Assembly: GCA_963575745.1 (NCBI GenBank) | Contig: CAUYUJ010013980.1 | Location: 61,001-125,000, forward strand | From: Prorocentrum cordatum | Taxonomy: Eukaryota; Sar; Dinophyceae; Prorocentrales; Prorocentraceae | Direction of reading: 5' to 3' | Length of the DNA: 64,000 bases | In this document: one piece after another, positions 42,938 through 53,234 of the stretch | How positions within the stretch are numbered: position 1 is the stretch's first letter | Layout of the letters: each line of letters starts with the position of its first letter | Program-made: the position numbers and the translations under genes | Notes under the pieces: model-generated | Seen by the model: only the letters and a program-made list of their open reading frames with translations | The model's database searches: none | What the model was told of the DNA's origin: nothing

Positions 42938-43360
42938 GGTCCGCGCAGATCTGTCTTGCGTCGGCGCTGGGCCCCGAGCCTCCGGCGCCGCCCACCTGGT
43001 GTGCGCCGCCGCGCGCCGGGGCCGCCCCTCGGCATCGCTCGGACGTGTGCCTTTTGTGTCTCGGCGCGGGCCGTGGAGGAGCCTCGAACTCATCCCTATC
43101 CCTAAGATTGACACGCCAAAGGGCGATGACAATCTTAGGGATTCGCCCTCAAAAAATAGGGGAAACCCCTAAGATTGGCATCGTGTTGAGGAGATGCCCA
43201 GCATAGGGATAGGGATACGTTCCAGGCTTGTAATGGAGGAGCATCCAGGATCCTCGAGCCCCCCCCCCAAGTACGGGGCAGGGACGTCCCAGCGATGGCG
43301 AGGGGCAGAGGTGCGGTGAGGGAGGTCCAGCGCCCACCCGAGGAGTCCGCGCGGCCCTCC
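42938..43360. mobile_element. nested foldbacks: FB1 containing FB4 containing FB3
   Basis: FB1-type outer arms are at about 42938-43020 (CCGCGCAGATCTG, GGCGCTGGGCCCC) and 43317-43360 (GGTCCAGCGCCC, GTCCGCGCGGCC). Inside lies FB4 (43033-43299, CATCGCTCGGACGTGTGC to AGCGATGGCG), and inside that FB3 (43083-43233). The outer FB1 match is the least certain layer. Confidence 0.7.
43083..43233. mobile_element. FB3 MITE, copy 2, with 9-bp target duplication
   Basis: Flanked on both sides by TGGAGGAGC (43074-43082 and 43234-43242). The sequence that resumes after it (ATCC) matches the uninterrupted FB4 at 28751 (CGAGGAGCATCC), which shows the empty site. Confidence 0.85.
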
Positions 43361-43589
43361 TTGGACTTTTTTGCAGTTTTGGGGCGCAGCTTTGGCCCAG
43401 GAGGTCGTCAACGCCCCGCGAAGGCTCGCGAGGGGCCCCTATCAGAGCAGCGGCCCCCCTGGAGGGACTTCGTGGAGGTTGTGACCAGGCCTTGGCAAAG
43501 GCCTGCCAGGCACTTTGCCAGACGGAGCGGTCTCGCACGGCCCAGCCCGCAGGCGGGAGCGGCCAGATCGAGGACGCCGGCGGCGCATC

Positions 43590-43740
43590 TCGGTTTCTGT
43601 GGAGTACCGAAGACGCTCAGGGCGAATCACCGCCGCCCCCGGCTTTTGGGATACGCCTGTGTGGCCAAACGTTTGGACAAAGTTTGGGTGCGCTATTGGA
43701 CAATACGTTCACCCTGCCGTTGTGGAAACCCTTACGTGGG
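43590..43740. repeat. R21 repeat, copy 2
   Basis: GGCGAATCACCGCCGCCCC, TGTGTGGCC and GCCGTTGTGGAAACCCTT align with 38400-38505. The region 43361-43589 has no recognised feature. Confidence 0.5.
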
Positions 43741-43769
43741 AGAAGGAGGATGAGGAGAGGGAGGGGAAA

Positions 43770-44475
<706 letters not shown>

Positions 44476-44489
44476 ATGCTGCTGCTGCT

Positions 44490-44842
44490 GAGGAGGAGGA
44501 GGAGGAGGAGCAGGAGGAGGAAGAGGAGGAGGAGGAGGAGGAAGACGACGAATAAGAAGACGGATAATAATATTAATACTATTAAGAAGAATACTAATAC
44601 GAAGAATACTAATACTACTAATAATAAGAAGACTGATACGAATAATACGAATACGCATAATCAGAAACATAATACGAATATCAAGAAGAAGAATACTAAG
44701 ACAAAAAATGATAATACTAATAATAACAAGAAGAGTCAGAAGAATAAGCATACTAATAAGCATAATACTATTAAGAAGAATACGAAGAATAATCAGAGGA
44801 GGAGGAGGAGGAGGAGGAGGAGGAGGAGGAGGAGGAGGAGGA
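44490..44842. repeat. (GGA)n, AT-rich degenerate triplets, (GGA)n
   Basis: GAG triplets (44490-44545), then about 240 bp of AAT, AAG, ACT and ATA triplets (Asn/Lys/Thr-rich if read), then GGA (44796-44842). The AT-rich block keeps triplet phase, suggesting mutated GAT or AAT repeats. Confidence 0.8.
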
Positions 44843-45325
44843 GGTCTCTTCGGAGGCACTTGGGACGCGCCACGGGGCACTTTTGGGGCCTTCTGGGAGC
44901 TTCCTGGGGGCCTCTTGGAGGCCTCTTGTGGGCCTTTGGATTCTTCTTGAGAGCCTCGTTGGCCGTCTCAGGGCGTTCCTGACCCAATACGTCGACGGAA
45001 GGCGTCTTGGGCCTCTCTGAACCGATTTGGGGCCCTTTGCGACGTTTCAGGGCCGTCTCGGAGGCCATCTTGGGCGTCTCGGAGGCCTCTGGGGCCCTCT
45101 TTGGGCCGTCTTGGAGGCCTTGCCTTTTGGGCCGTCGGAGGGCCGAAACGAAGCAACTGCCCAAACCCTTCAAACACTTGAGGAAACTAACTGATTTTTG
45201 CCTCCTCGGGCCTTCTGGAGGTCCTTTTGGAGGCCTCTTGGGCTCTTGGGGGCCTCTTGGGGGCATCTTGGGCTCTTTGGGGCCATCTTGGCCGTCCTGG
45301 AGGCCATCTTGAGCCATGTAGGAGC
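44842..45325. repeat. R16 degenerate array, copy 3
   Basis: CTTGGGGGCCTCTTGGAGG-type repeats with the core GGGCCGTCGGAGGGCCGAAA near 45135. Confidence 0.7.
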
Positions 45326-45437
45326 GAGAAGGGCAACCGACCATCTGGGCAAATTGGAGGTGGTTCCGGGTGGCTGGCGCAATGGACCGAAGTCCCAGGG
45401 GGAGCCTTAAAAGAACGAGAAACCATCTGAACCCCAG

Positions 45438-45519
45438 CACGCTGTGCAACCTTGTGGCAAGCCAACAGGGGGCGGCGGATCTAGTGGCTCTCGGCCCATC
45501 CTGCCACCGTGCCTGGGTT
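45438..45519 (+). CDS. internal exon, unknown protein
   Basis: The acceptor is CTGAACCCCAG and the donor GTACGTCAG. The 82-nt exon reads TLCNLVASQQGAADLVALGP, then SCHRAWV, with mostly G/C-ending codons. It sits between two R16 arrays, which would be intronic. Confidence 0.55.
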
Positions 45520-45527
45520 GTACGTCA

Positions 45528-46205
45528 GAGGCCTCTTGGATACCCTCGGGGATTCTTAGAAGGATTTTCGGAAGCCGCCTGTAGGTGGTTTATGTCTTGG
45601 AGCCTCTCGGAGCCTCCTGGGGGCCTCCTGGGGCCTTATTTGGGCCTCTTGGGGGCCTCCAGGGGCTTCTGAGGGCCCCCTTGCGGGCCTGATGGCGGTC
45701 TCGGGTGTCACCCCGGGGCGGGGAGCGCGAACTGTCACTTCGACTTCCCCCTCTTGATGCCCTCTTGAGGCCCTCTTGGGGCCATCTTGGGCCGTTGTGG
45801 GGGCCTTGGGCCCTCTTGGGCCCCTCAGGGGTCGTCTGGGGGGCCCTTTTTGGGGGCCCCTGGGGCTTTCTTGAGGCGATCTTGGAGGCCTCTTGGGCCG
45901 TCTTGGAGCGTCGGAAGCCAGAAAGGGCGGGCACGCCAAAATCGTTCAAAAAACTAAGGGCCGTTCAAAAACCGAAGGACCATGAATGGATTTGGCCTCT
46001 GGGAGCCCTCGTGTGAGTCCTCTTGGAGGCCTCTTGGACGTCCTGGGGGCCTCGCAGGTCTTTTGAGGCCATCGTGGGCCGTTCGGAAGCTACCTGGAAC
46101 CATCTCGAGGCTCTCTTGGACCGTGCTGGGCGCCTTGGGAGGCTCCCGTGCGTCATCTGGTGGCCCCCCGAGGTCGTTTCGGGGCCACCTCGAAGGCCCT
46201 TCAGC
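45528..46205. repeat. R16 degenerate array, copy 4
   Basis: The longest R16 block, with the core GCGTCGGAAGCCAGAAAGGG near 45910. A second, smaller set of units lies at 46015-46205. Confidence 0.7.
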
Positions 46206-46283
46206 TCGTCGGCCCCGCGGAGGCTCGGGAGGCACCGCCGAGCAGCGGCCCACCAGAGGGACTTGAGGGCGGTTCTGGGCATC

Positions 46284-46439
46284 ACCAGCCTCGAACTGAT
46301 CCTTATCCCTGAGACTGACACGCTAAATAATGAGATGACAGTCTTAGGGATACACCCTCAGAAACTGAGGAAATCCCTAAGATCGCCACCGTGATGCGGC
46401 GATGCCCAACATAGGGATAGGGATATGTTCCAGGCTGGT
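46284..46439. mobile_element. FB3 foldback MITE, copy 3
   Basis: ACCAGCCTCGAACTGATCC to TGTTCCAGGCTGGT, with internal ATCCCTGAGACTGACACGC and TAGGGATAGGGATA. GGGCA occurs close to both ends but not cleanly enough to call a duplication. Confidence 0.8.
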
Positions 46440-47020
46440 AAGGGCACTCTGGGCACTCTGGGCAGAGTGGTCTCGCACGGCCCCGCCCGCGGGCCTGGAG
46501 CGGCCGGCTCCGGACGGGGCGCGCCCTCTGCCGCCGCCCTCTCCGGGGCTGAGCTGCCCCGCGGCGGCCTCGGAAGGGTGCGCTGGGCCCGTCGTGGCGC
46601 CCTCGCGGGAGGGCCCACCTGGCGCCCCCCTGGGGGGCTGCTTCGAGGGCGCGCCCTCGAGGGCGCGGAGCTTTTCGCGCTTCGCGCCTCGCGGTTCGGC
46701 TCCGATGCCTCCGCATCCTCCTCTTCTCCCTTTGGGGGGCGGCGTGAGAGCGCGAAGTTCTGCGCGCCTCGCGCTTCGCGCAGCGCGAAGCGCGAAGTTG
46801 GGAGCCCTTGCTTCTTGGGTGGCCTCTTGGGGGCCTTGTTAGGGGCCTCCTGGGGGGGCCTCTGGAGGGTCATGGGGGACCTCTTCGGCTGTCTTGGGGC
46901 CCTCTGCCCTCCTGGGCCGTCTCGGGGGACGAGGAGGCCCTCTCGGGGCTCTCTTGGGAGCCTCTTGAATGATCCTTGGAGCCATCTTGGAGGCGTCTTG
47001 GACCATCTTGGACTGCTGGA
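46440..47020. repeat. GC-rich GCGCGAAGC repeats and R16 copy 5
   Basis: 46440-46640 is unassigned GC-rich sequence. 46640-46800 has overlapping palindromes of CGCGCTTCGCGC type. 46800-47020 is R16 (CTTGGGGGCC, core GGACGCCCGAAAAGGCGAGA near 47020). Confidence 0.6.
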
Positions 47021-47109
47021 CGCCCGAAAAGGCGAGAACGCAACAATCTGTCAAGCATTGAATGAAGCGAGATCCAAGGTTACCAACGTGGATCCCGAGC
47101 AATAGGTTC

Positions 47110-47640
47110 TAGCACCCTCGGTGTGCAATATATGTAGCTCAAGGTGGGTGGTGTAAGCTATTTTGAATAAGGTATGCAGTGCAATGTATGTGGTGTGAGC
47201 TGTGTGGTGCAGTGCATGTGGTGTATATGTGGTGTAGGTATGTGGCGTGAGCTATCTGACATAACCTATGTGGTACAAGTTGTTTATGATATGCAAGCTA
47301 TGCTGTATAAGCTATGTACTGTAAATAATGTACGACATGCAAGATACGCGATGCAACCTATGTGGCGTAAGCTTTGTGGTGTCGCGCGTGTGGGTTCAGA
47401 TATGTGGTGTCAGCTACGAGTAGGCTGTGGGTGCAAGTTGCGTGGTGGAAGCTGTGGGGGTACAGGCTGGGTGGTGCAAGGTGTGTGGTGCATGCTGTGT
47501 GGTGCAAACTGTGTTGTCCAGTGTGTGTATGTGCGTGCGCGAGAGAGAGAGAGAGAGAGAAACCGAGAAAGTGTGTGTGTGTGTATGTGTGTGTGAATGT
47601 GTGTGTGTGTGTGTTTGTGTTTGTGTGTGTGGGTGTGGCG
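47110..47640. repeat. TGTGGTGTAAGC degenerate repeats and (GT)n
   Basis: Irregular TATGTGGTGTAAGCTATG units run to about 47520, then GAGAGA and (GT)n. No gene. Confidence 0.8.
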
Positions 47641-47944
47641 TGATACGTTCTGCGAGAGGTGTGGTGCAAGCCAGGCGGTGCAGTCTGTGCGGCGCCAGGC
47701 TGTGTGGCAGGCAGTCCCGAGGCGCCCACGAGGCGCCCAAGGGGGGGAGGCGAGCGCCGCGGCAGGCACGGCGAGTGGCCCGCGAGGAGGCGCCCCGCGG
47801 GGAGGCACCCCGCCCGGGCGCCCGGTGCGAGCCCCCGACCGCACCCGCCCAGGCGCACGGTGCCCGCGGGGCGCCCGCGGCGGGGCCCCGCCCGGGCACC
47901 GGGCGCAGAATCCCTCGGCGGCCGGCCACGCGCGAAGCCTGCCC
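47641..47944. other. GC-rich unassigned sequence
   Basis: High-GC sequence open in all frames (Arg/Pro/Ala-rich). No splice-flanked exon stands out. Confidence 0.35.
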
Positions 47945-48107
47945 TCGGAGGTCGGGCCTGTCCCTCTACGGGAGGGGTGTCGAGGAACCGTCCAAACATA
48001 CTCTGGGGACGATTTTTCCGAATATGGTTGGGCTAGGTCTGCGCGATGTCTGAATCTGTTTCGCTGCTCGTCCAAAGCCTGCCTGTAGGAGGACATGCCC
48101 GACCTAA
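47945..48107. mobile_element. FB2 foldback, 163-bp copy
   Basis: GGTCGGGCCTGTCCCTCTAC on the left and GCCTGTAGGAGGACATGCCC on the right, with a shared CGATTTTTCCGAATATG interior. Flanked by GCCTGCCC (47937-47944 and 48108-48115), a probable 8-bp target duplication. Confidence 0.75.
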
Positions 48108-48144
48108 GCCTGCCCCCCCCCCCCCCACACACGATTGCTAAAGG

Positions 48145-48162
48145 TGTGTGTGTGTGTGTGTT

Positions 48163-48196
<34 letters not shown>

Positions 48197-48450
48197 GGGG
48201 GAGGGTTCACACGTGGCCACCTGGCCCCGCCACGTCCGCCCGATTACACGCGGGATGGTCGATTTTTCCCCCGCTCCGCTTTTTCTTTGGGTGTCCCGGA
48301 GCAGAGAGCGCTCCCGCGGCACCCTGCAGCATGCGGCTCTCTCTGCTTTGTGACAGGCGGGCGTGTTTTGTTTTTCCTTAGGAGTGTGAATGTCAAAATA
48401 AACATCCCAAGTATGACCCCCCAAGCGCAAGCACAGGTTGGGGAATGACT
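48145..48450. repeat. (GT)n and unassigned sequence
   Basis: (GT)n at 48145-48193. The rest, including CATGCGGCTCTCTCTG, is unique with no exon called. Confidence 0.7.
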
Positions 48451-49036
48451 TGAGTCTCTGGGGGCCCTCTGGGGCCCCCCTTGGGTGACTCGAGGTCACT
48501 CTGTCCTCGTTGAGGCCATCTTGGAACGTCTTGGATCCATCTTCGGCCGTCTTGGGCGCTTGAGGCCCTCTTCGGGACCTCCCGAGGCCGTCTTCGAGGC
48601 CTCTTGGGCCTTCATGGCCGCGCGGTGGCGTCCCCATCGGACTCCTGTGGCAGCCTGGAGCGGCCAGGAGTCTGAGAGGCCCTCCCCGGGCGGCCTCCCT
48701 TGGCGCTGCAGGCCCTCCCGACGGACAGTAAGAGAGGGACGGGGCTGGAGAGGCAGCAGACAGCACGCAGAAGGCGGCGCAGCAGAGCACAAAAGACAGC
48801 ACTCCGGCACGCCCCGCCTCGCAGCCTGGCACACCCGGGGGGGGCCAAAGCGGACTCCTGCCGCTCCTCTGCCCTCCGCGCTCGGCAGCCCGCACCGCCG
48901 CGGCCCTCTGCAGGTCGGCGCGCGCTCGCTATAGGGAGTTGCGGGGGGCAGACGACGCTTTTTAACATCGCGGGCCTTCTCTGCACTCACCTCTCGAACA
49001 TATGATGCAGCACATCTGCCCTCACCGACTGCACGG
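48450..49036. repeat. R16 copy 6 and unassigned GC-rich sequence
   Basis: R16 to about 48625 (GGGCCCTCTGGGGCCCC, CTTGGGCGCTTGAGGCCC). 48626-49036 shows no convincing feature. Confidence 0.5.
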
Positions 49037-49205
49037 AAGAGTGACCTTTCGCCGGAGTGACCTCTGGTGCGGGCACAATGGGGTCCCCCGATCACCGATT
49101 GCTATGCGACAGTCGCGTCTTGCGCGCCCGAGTTTGGTCCCCCCGCGGCCCCCCAAAAGCCGCGCACCAAAGGTCACTCTTACCCAGGGTCACTCTTGCG
49201 TGTAG
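49037..49205. mobile_element. FB7 foldback, copy 1
   Basis: The left arm GAGTGACCTTTCGCCGGAGT followed by GACCTCTGGTGCGG pairs with CGCACCAAAGGTCACTCTTA and GGGTCACTC. Copies at 57572-57742 and 22212-22330. Confidence 0.8.
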
Positions 49206-49499
49206 CCGACTTCATCTGGACGCCAGCGGGAAGTTCGATCTTTCTCCATCATGTCGTTGAGGCAGTCGTCGGCGTTTCGGGGGAAGGCGCTAGTCAGGGC
49301 CGCTTGCGGTCGGATTCGGTACAATTCGATTCGCCGGCTGGGGCCGCGATTCAAAATCTATTCGATTCGGTTCAACTTGGTTCGATTCACAAGCATCGTC
49401 CAGGGCCAGCAGGAACCAGCAGCGGCGACCGGATTTTGATTCGATCCCAGAGGATTCATTGGCGATCTGATCCGTATCCGATCCCGATCCAGATTCGCG
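49206..49499. repeat. GATTCGGTTC-rich segment, R15-like
   Basis: GATTCGGTACAATTCGATTC and similar 10-13 bp motifs. Weakly alignable to R15. Confidence 0.45.
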
Positions 49500-49669
49500 A
49501 TTCCACCTGGCTCAGGCTTGCCAGTTCCGTGTCGGGCAGATCTGGAGGTCCAGAGGGCCCCTTGGCCCCTCAGCCCTTAGCCGTCGTGCTCTTCGCTTCT
49601 GTTCTCGCGCGCGCACCTCCCAGCACACCTACCCTCACGCAGTGCGAGCACCCGAACTTCTCTCGCTGA
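49500..49669 (+). CDS. candidate terminal exon
   Basis: The frame reads DSTWLRLASSVSGRSGGPEG, PLAPQPLAVVLFASVLARAP and TLTQCEHPNFSR, then TGA at 49667-49669. Third positions lean G/C. No clear acceptor. Confidence 0.35.
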
Positions 49670-49689
49670 GCCCGGCTCCCGGCCGCACA

Positions 49690-50110
49690 ACTAGCCCGTC
49701 ACCAGTGTTTGTGGCCATTCTGCCGCGGTGTGCACGTGGATCGAGGTGGGCGGCGTGAGCCCATACTCGGCGATGCTGCGTCGAAGAAGAGTGTGCCTAA
49801 GCGAAGAAATCGCTCGCCGTCATGATGACACGGCGCGGAGCGAGTTTCAGAGGACGCGGAGCAAGTTAGCTTTGCAGCACGGACAAGGGGGGCGAGTTCA
49901 CCCCCAACGGCGGAGGAAGTTCTTCCGTATGAGAAAACGCACGGGGATCCAGCTTCTACATTGTGGCGAACATATACCATCTAAAATGGCCCTGGGTGTG
50001 GGCGGAAATTTCCTCCGCCGCCGCCAGACGCCAGGTTGAAGGATTCTACGGGGGCACAGGGGGCCGCACGTCTACAGGGATGGTTGAAATTTTAGGAACG
50101 CCATTGCGTA
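49690..50110. repeat. R23 400-bp direct repeat, left copy
   Basis: It shares TGTTTGTG then CCATTCTGCC, GGCGGCGTGAGCCCAT, CGGCGCGGAG and CACGTCTACAGGGATGGT in order with 50670-51090. Similarity is moderate and the copies are colinear with one indel-rich middle. Confidence 0.8.
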
Positions 50111-50124
50111 AATTTTCACATCGA

Positions 50125-50476
50125 AATGACTACATTGCTGTCGTCGTCGCCGTCGCAATCGCCCGCGCAGCCGTAGCCGCCGTAGCCGACTTCGTCGTCG
50201 CCGCTGCCATTGCCGTCTTTGTCGCCGTCGCCGTCGCCGCCGCTGTCGTCGACCCGTGGCCGCCGTCGTCTCAGGCGCCGTCGCCCCCGTCATCGCCGTC
50301 GTCGTGCGACGTCGTCGCCATCGCCACCGTCGCCGCTTTCGCCGCGGTCGTCGCCGACCTCGCCGCTGCCACCAACGCCGTCGTCGCCGTCGCCGTCGTC
50401 GCCGCCGCCGTCGCCAGCGCCGCCGTCGCCGCCGTCCCAAGCGCCGTCGCCACCGCCACCGCAGCCGTCCTCGCCC

Positions 50477-50520
<44 letters not shown>

Positions 50521-50560
50521 GTCGTCCCCGCCGCCGACGGGCCCATCTTTGGCGTCGTCG
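50125..50560. repeat. CGTCGC/GTCGCC microsatellite
   Basis: GTCGCCGTCGCC units with a TCGTCG run near 50482-50525, lying between the two R23 copies. The Ala/Val/Arg-rich frames are repeat-derived. Confidence 0.9.
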
Positions 50561-50669
50561 TCGGCGCAGTCGTCGGCGCCCAAATCGGCGTCGTCCACTA
50601 CACGATGGCGGGATGAATACAACACAACGCAAGTGGAAGTCATTGCGCAATCAATGCAAACGCATGGCG

Positions 50670-51090
50670 TGCTAACCCATTACTAATGTTTGTGACCATT
50701 CTGCCACGGTGCGCATGTGAATCGAGGTTGGCGGCGTGAGCCCATCTTCAGGTAAAGTTGCGTCGGGGAAGAGTGTGCCTGAGCGCAGAAACCGCTCGCC
50801 GTCGTGGTAGCGCGGCGCGGAGTGAGTTTAAGAGGACGGGGAGAAAGTTAGATCTACAGCAAGGACAAGCGGGGCGAGTTCACCCCTGACGGCGGAGTAA
50901 GTTCTTGCGTGTGGAAAAACACGACGCACGGAGGAAACTATTACTTACACCGTCATGCACACATCATATCCAAAGAGAACCGGGGTGCGGGCCGAAACCA
51001 GCTCCGCCGCCGCCGATCCCCAGGTTACGGGGGGAAGGTGGTCGCACGTCTACAGGGATGGTCAAAGCATTGGGAACGCCATGCTCTCAT
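50670..51090. repeat. R23 400-bp direct repeat, right copy
   Basis: See the left copy. It is more diverged in its centre (TACACCGTCATGCACACATC here). 51091-51590 downstream has no recognised feature. Confidence 0.8.
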
Positions 51091-51594
51091 TCTCCGTTTT
51101 TCGCCCTGTGCAACTTCCGCGACATCGTCTTCCCGTTTGCGCAATTTCGCGACATCGTCCGATCCGCGGCCAGCCAGCGGTAGTTTCTTGCACAGGTCAT
51201 GTATGTGAGTATCACTTGTCATACATGGTCCCACTATGGTTGTAGCTGTTTCGTTTCTGCTGGCAATTCTTGCGCGCTTCGGCCCTACTCTGCCGCACCC
51301 ACGCGGTGCATGATGCAGGCCGATGTCCGGTGTCCGATGTCAGAGCTTTGCAGGGTTTTTTTCAGATCTACGGCCTCACGCGCCTTGCTCAAAAATGCAC
51401 ATGCACACGCGCTTCTCCGCATGAGCCTGCACCGGCGCCTCGCTTGCTCGCTCGCCTCGGACGGATAGGCAGCCCATGAGGGGCAGATACCTGATCACAC
51501 CTCCTCCTCTTTCCCCCCCCTGGTCCCCCACATTCTCTCTTCCCCTCCTCGTCCCTGCCCGATTGATCGGCAGGAGGAGCGTTGGAGAGAAGTA

Positions 51595-51732
51595 CGCGGA
51601 CGGCGGCGGCGGCGGCGACGACGGCAACGACGGCGGCGGCGGCGGCGTTGGCGGCGGCGGCAACGGCGGCGACCGCGCCGGGACCCCCACGGGCCCGGCC
51701 CCCGAAGGCGGAGGCCTGCCGGCTTGCCCCAG
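51595..51732. repeat. GGC-rich microsatellite and intron end
   Basis: GGCGGCGGCGACGACGGC units to about 51670, then GC-rich sequence ending GGCTTGCCCCAG, the next acceptor. Confidence 0.75.
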
Positions 51733-51874
51733 CGAGGACCAGCGCCAGGCGGTCGCGGCCCTGCACCGCCGCGGTCGCCCGCCCGCTTCGGGGGGCCGCG
51801 CGGCGCTGGGCCTCTCGCGCGGCGCGCGGCAGGAGTCGCCCACGGGGGGGGCGGGTCACCGCTGCGGGGCCCAG
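51733..51874 (+). CDS. internal exon, unknown protein
   Basis: Between GGCTTGCCCCAG and AG|GTCGAT. The 142-nt frame reads EDQRQAVAALHRRGRPPASG, then RAALGLSRGARQESPTGG and HRCGAQ. G/C third positions and Arg/Ala-rich. The GC-rich context makes chance openness more likely than for the 37-kb exon. Confidence 0.45.
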
Positions 51875-52087
51875 GTCGATCCGATCGGTGCGATTCGGCG
51901 TCGGCTCGGGCCAGCTCGATCCGATCCGATTCCGAGGCCCCTGCGATCCGATCCGGCCCGACGCTTGCGTATGGTGCTGCTGTGCGTCCGGGCGCGGCCG
52001 ATGCGAGTCGATGCGGACTCCGTGCCGATGCGGCCCGCTTCGACTTGCATGCCGATTCGATCCGACTTCCCGATTCGATGTTGGCTG
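51875..52087. repeat. R15 repeat, copy 2
   Basis: GTCGATCCGATCGGTGCGAT to CCCGATTCGATGTTGGCTG, colinear with 6985-7260. Confidence 0.65.
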
Positions 52088-52095
52088 ATCTTGCC

Positions 52096-52883
52096 TTAAG
52101 TCGGGCCTGTCCCTCTACAGGAGGAATATTCAAATATAGTCCAAAAATCGCCTTTTTGACCATGTTGGAGCACTTGTTGGGTATTTGTTTTTCCCTACCT
52201 AGGCTCTGCCTAGAGGGTTCTTACTCTCTTTCTTAAAGGGGCCAGGCAGTGCACACCGCCCCGGGCGGTTCCCCCAGTATCCGCCCCGCGGTTCCCCCAG
52301 TTACGTCCCCTTAGCTTAGCGTTTCTTATCTCATCTTAGCTTAGCTTATTTCATCTTAGCTTAGCTTAGCTTCATCTTAGCCCAGGTTTATCTTAGCTTA
52401 GCTTACCTTCATCTTAGCTTCGCTGAGCTTTAGCATAGCAGAGCACAGCATAGCATAGCATAGCGTAGCATAGCATAGCGCAGCACATCATATCAGAGCA
52501 TAGCCCAGCATAGCATAGCATAGCGTCGCATAGAATAGCATAGCATAGCGCAGCACAGCACAGCACAGCACAGCATAGCACAGCGCAGCATAGCATAGCA
52601 TAGCATAGCATAGCATAGCATAGCATAGCATAGCATAGCAGTTCATATCTTAGCATATCATAGCATAACATATCATAGCTTAGCATAGCATAGCATAGCA
52701 CAGCGCAGCATGATATCTCACAGCATCGCATATCACATCATAGCATAGCATAGCGCAGCATAGCATGGCATAGCATAGCAACTAATGCTGCTTTCCTAGG
52801 GGCTCCAACTTCTAGGTAGGGTCGCACTGGGGTCATTTATTTTTCGTCGAACATCCCCCTGTAGGGGGACAGGCCCGACTTAA
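52096..52883. mobile_element. FB2 foldback, 788 bp, with 8-bp target duplication
   Basis: Ends TTAAGTCGGGCCTGTCCC and GGGACAGGCCCGACTTAA, inverted for about 28 bp (CTCTACAGGAGGA against CCCCCTGTAGGGGG). Exact flanks ATCTTGCC at 52088-52095 and 52884-52891. The interior holds AGCTTAGCTTCATCTT repeats and a long ATAGC array. There is no transposase frame, so it is non-autonomous. Confidence 0.9.
52305..52785. repeat. (ATAGC)n pentamer array inside FB2
   Basis: AGCTT/CATCTT repeats to about 52430, then CATAGCATAGC pentamers with CACAGC variants. It lies wholly inside the FB2 copy, so it expanded after or travelled with the element. Confidence 0.95.
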
Positions 52884-52902
52884 ATCTTGCCGCTGCATCC
52901 AG

Positions 52903-53050
52903 ACTTCTCCGCGTCGCCGGGCGAAAACAGCGGCGGCAGGCTCGGGGCGATGTGTTCGGCCTCCAGGGGCCCACGCCGTGCCCTGGGAGCTTCCACGCGC
53001 GGGGTGGGGCAGCGTTGTGAGTCAGCCATGTGCAGAGGGTCGGGGGCGGC
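52903..53050 (+). CDS. candidate exon just downstream of FB2
   Basis: It follows CGCTGCATCCAG. The frame reads FSASPGENSGGRLGAMCSAS, then RGPRRALGASTRGVGQRCES and AMCRGSGAAKKG with G/C-ending codons. The FB2 target lies 12-20 bp upstream of this acceptor, so the insertion would sit in the intron end. Confidence 0.45.
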
Positions 53051-53064
53051 AAAGAAGGGGGTGA

Positions 53065-53222
53065 TGACTAGGGGGGGTGGATGTGGGCCATGATATTTTC
53101 CCCGATATGGCGCCTCTTCTTATTTCATTACGTCGCTGGCCCCCCCGCTGGGCCGCGCACATGCCGCCGGTCATGATTTGCACGCCCCCCTCTTGGACAC
53201 CCCCCTCTTGGCCGCTCCCGAG
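53065..53222. repeat. R10 repeat, copy 1
   Basis: It shares GGGGGTGGAT, GATATGGCGCCTCTTCTT-like, GGGCCGCGCACATGCCGCC and GTCATGATTTGCACGCCCCC with 56225-56402. Confidence 0.75.
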
Positions 53223-53234
53223 AGGGGGGCAGGG

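Noticed and set aside
49690-51090. LTR retrotransposon
   Set aside because: The direct repeats enclose only a CGTCGC microsatellite. No target duplication, primer-binding site or gag-pol frame was seen.
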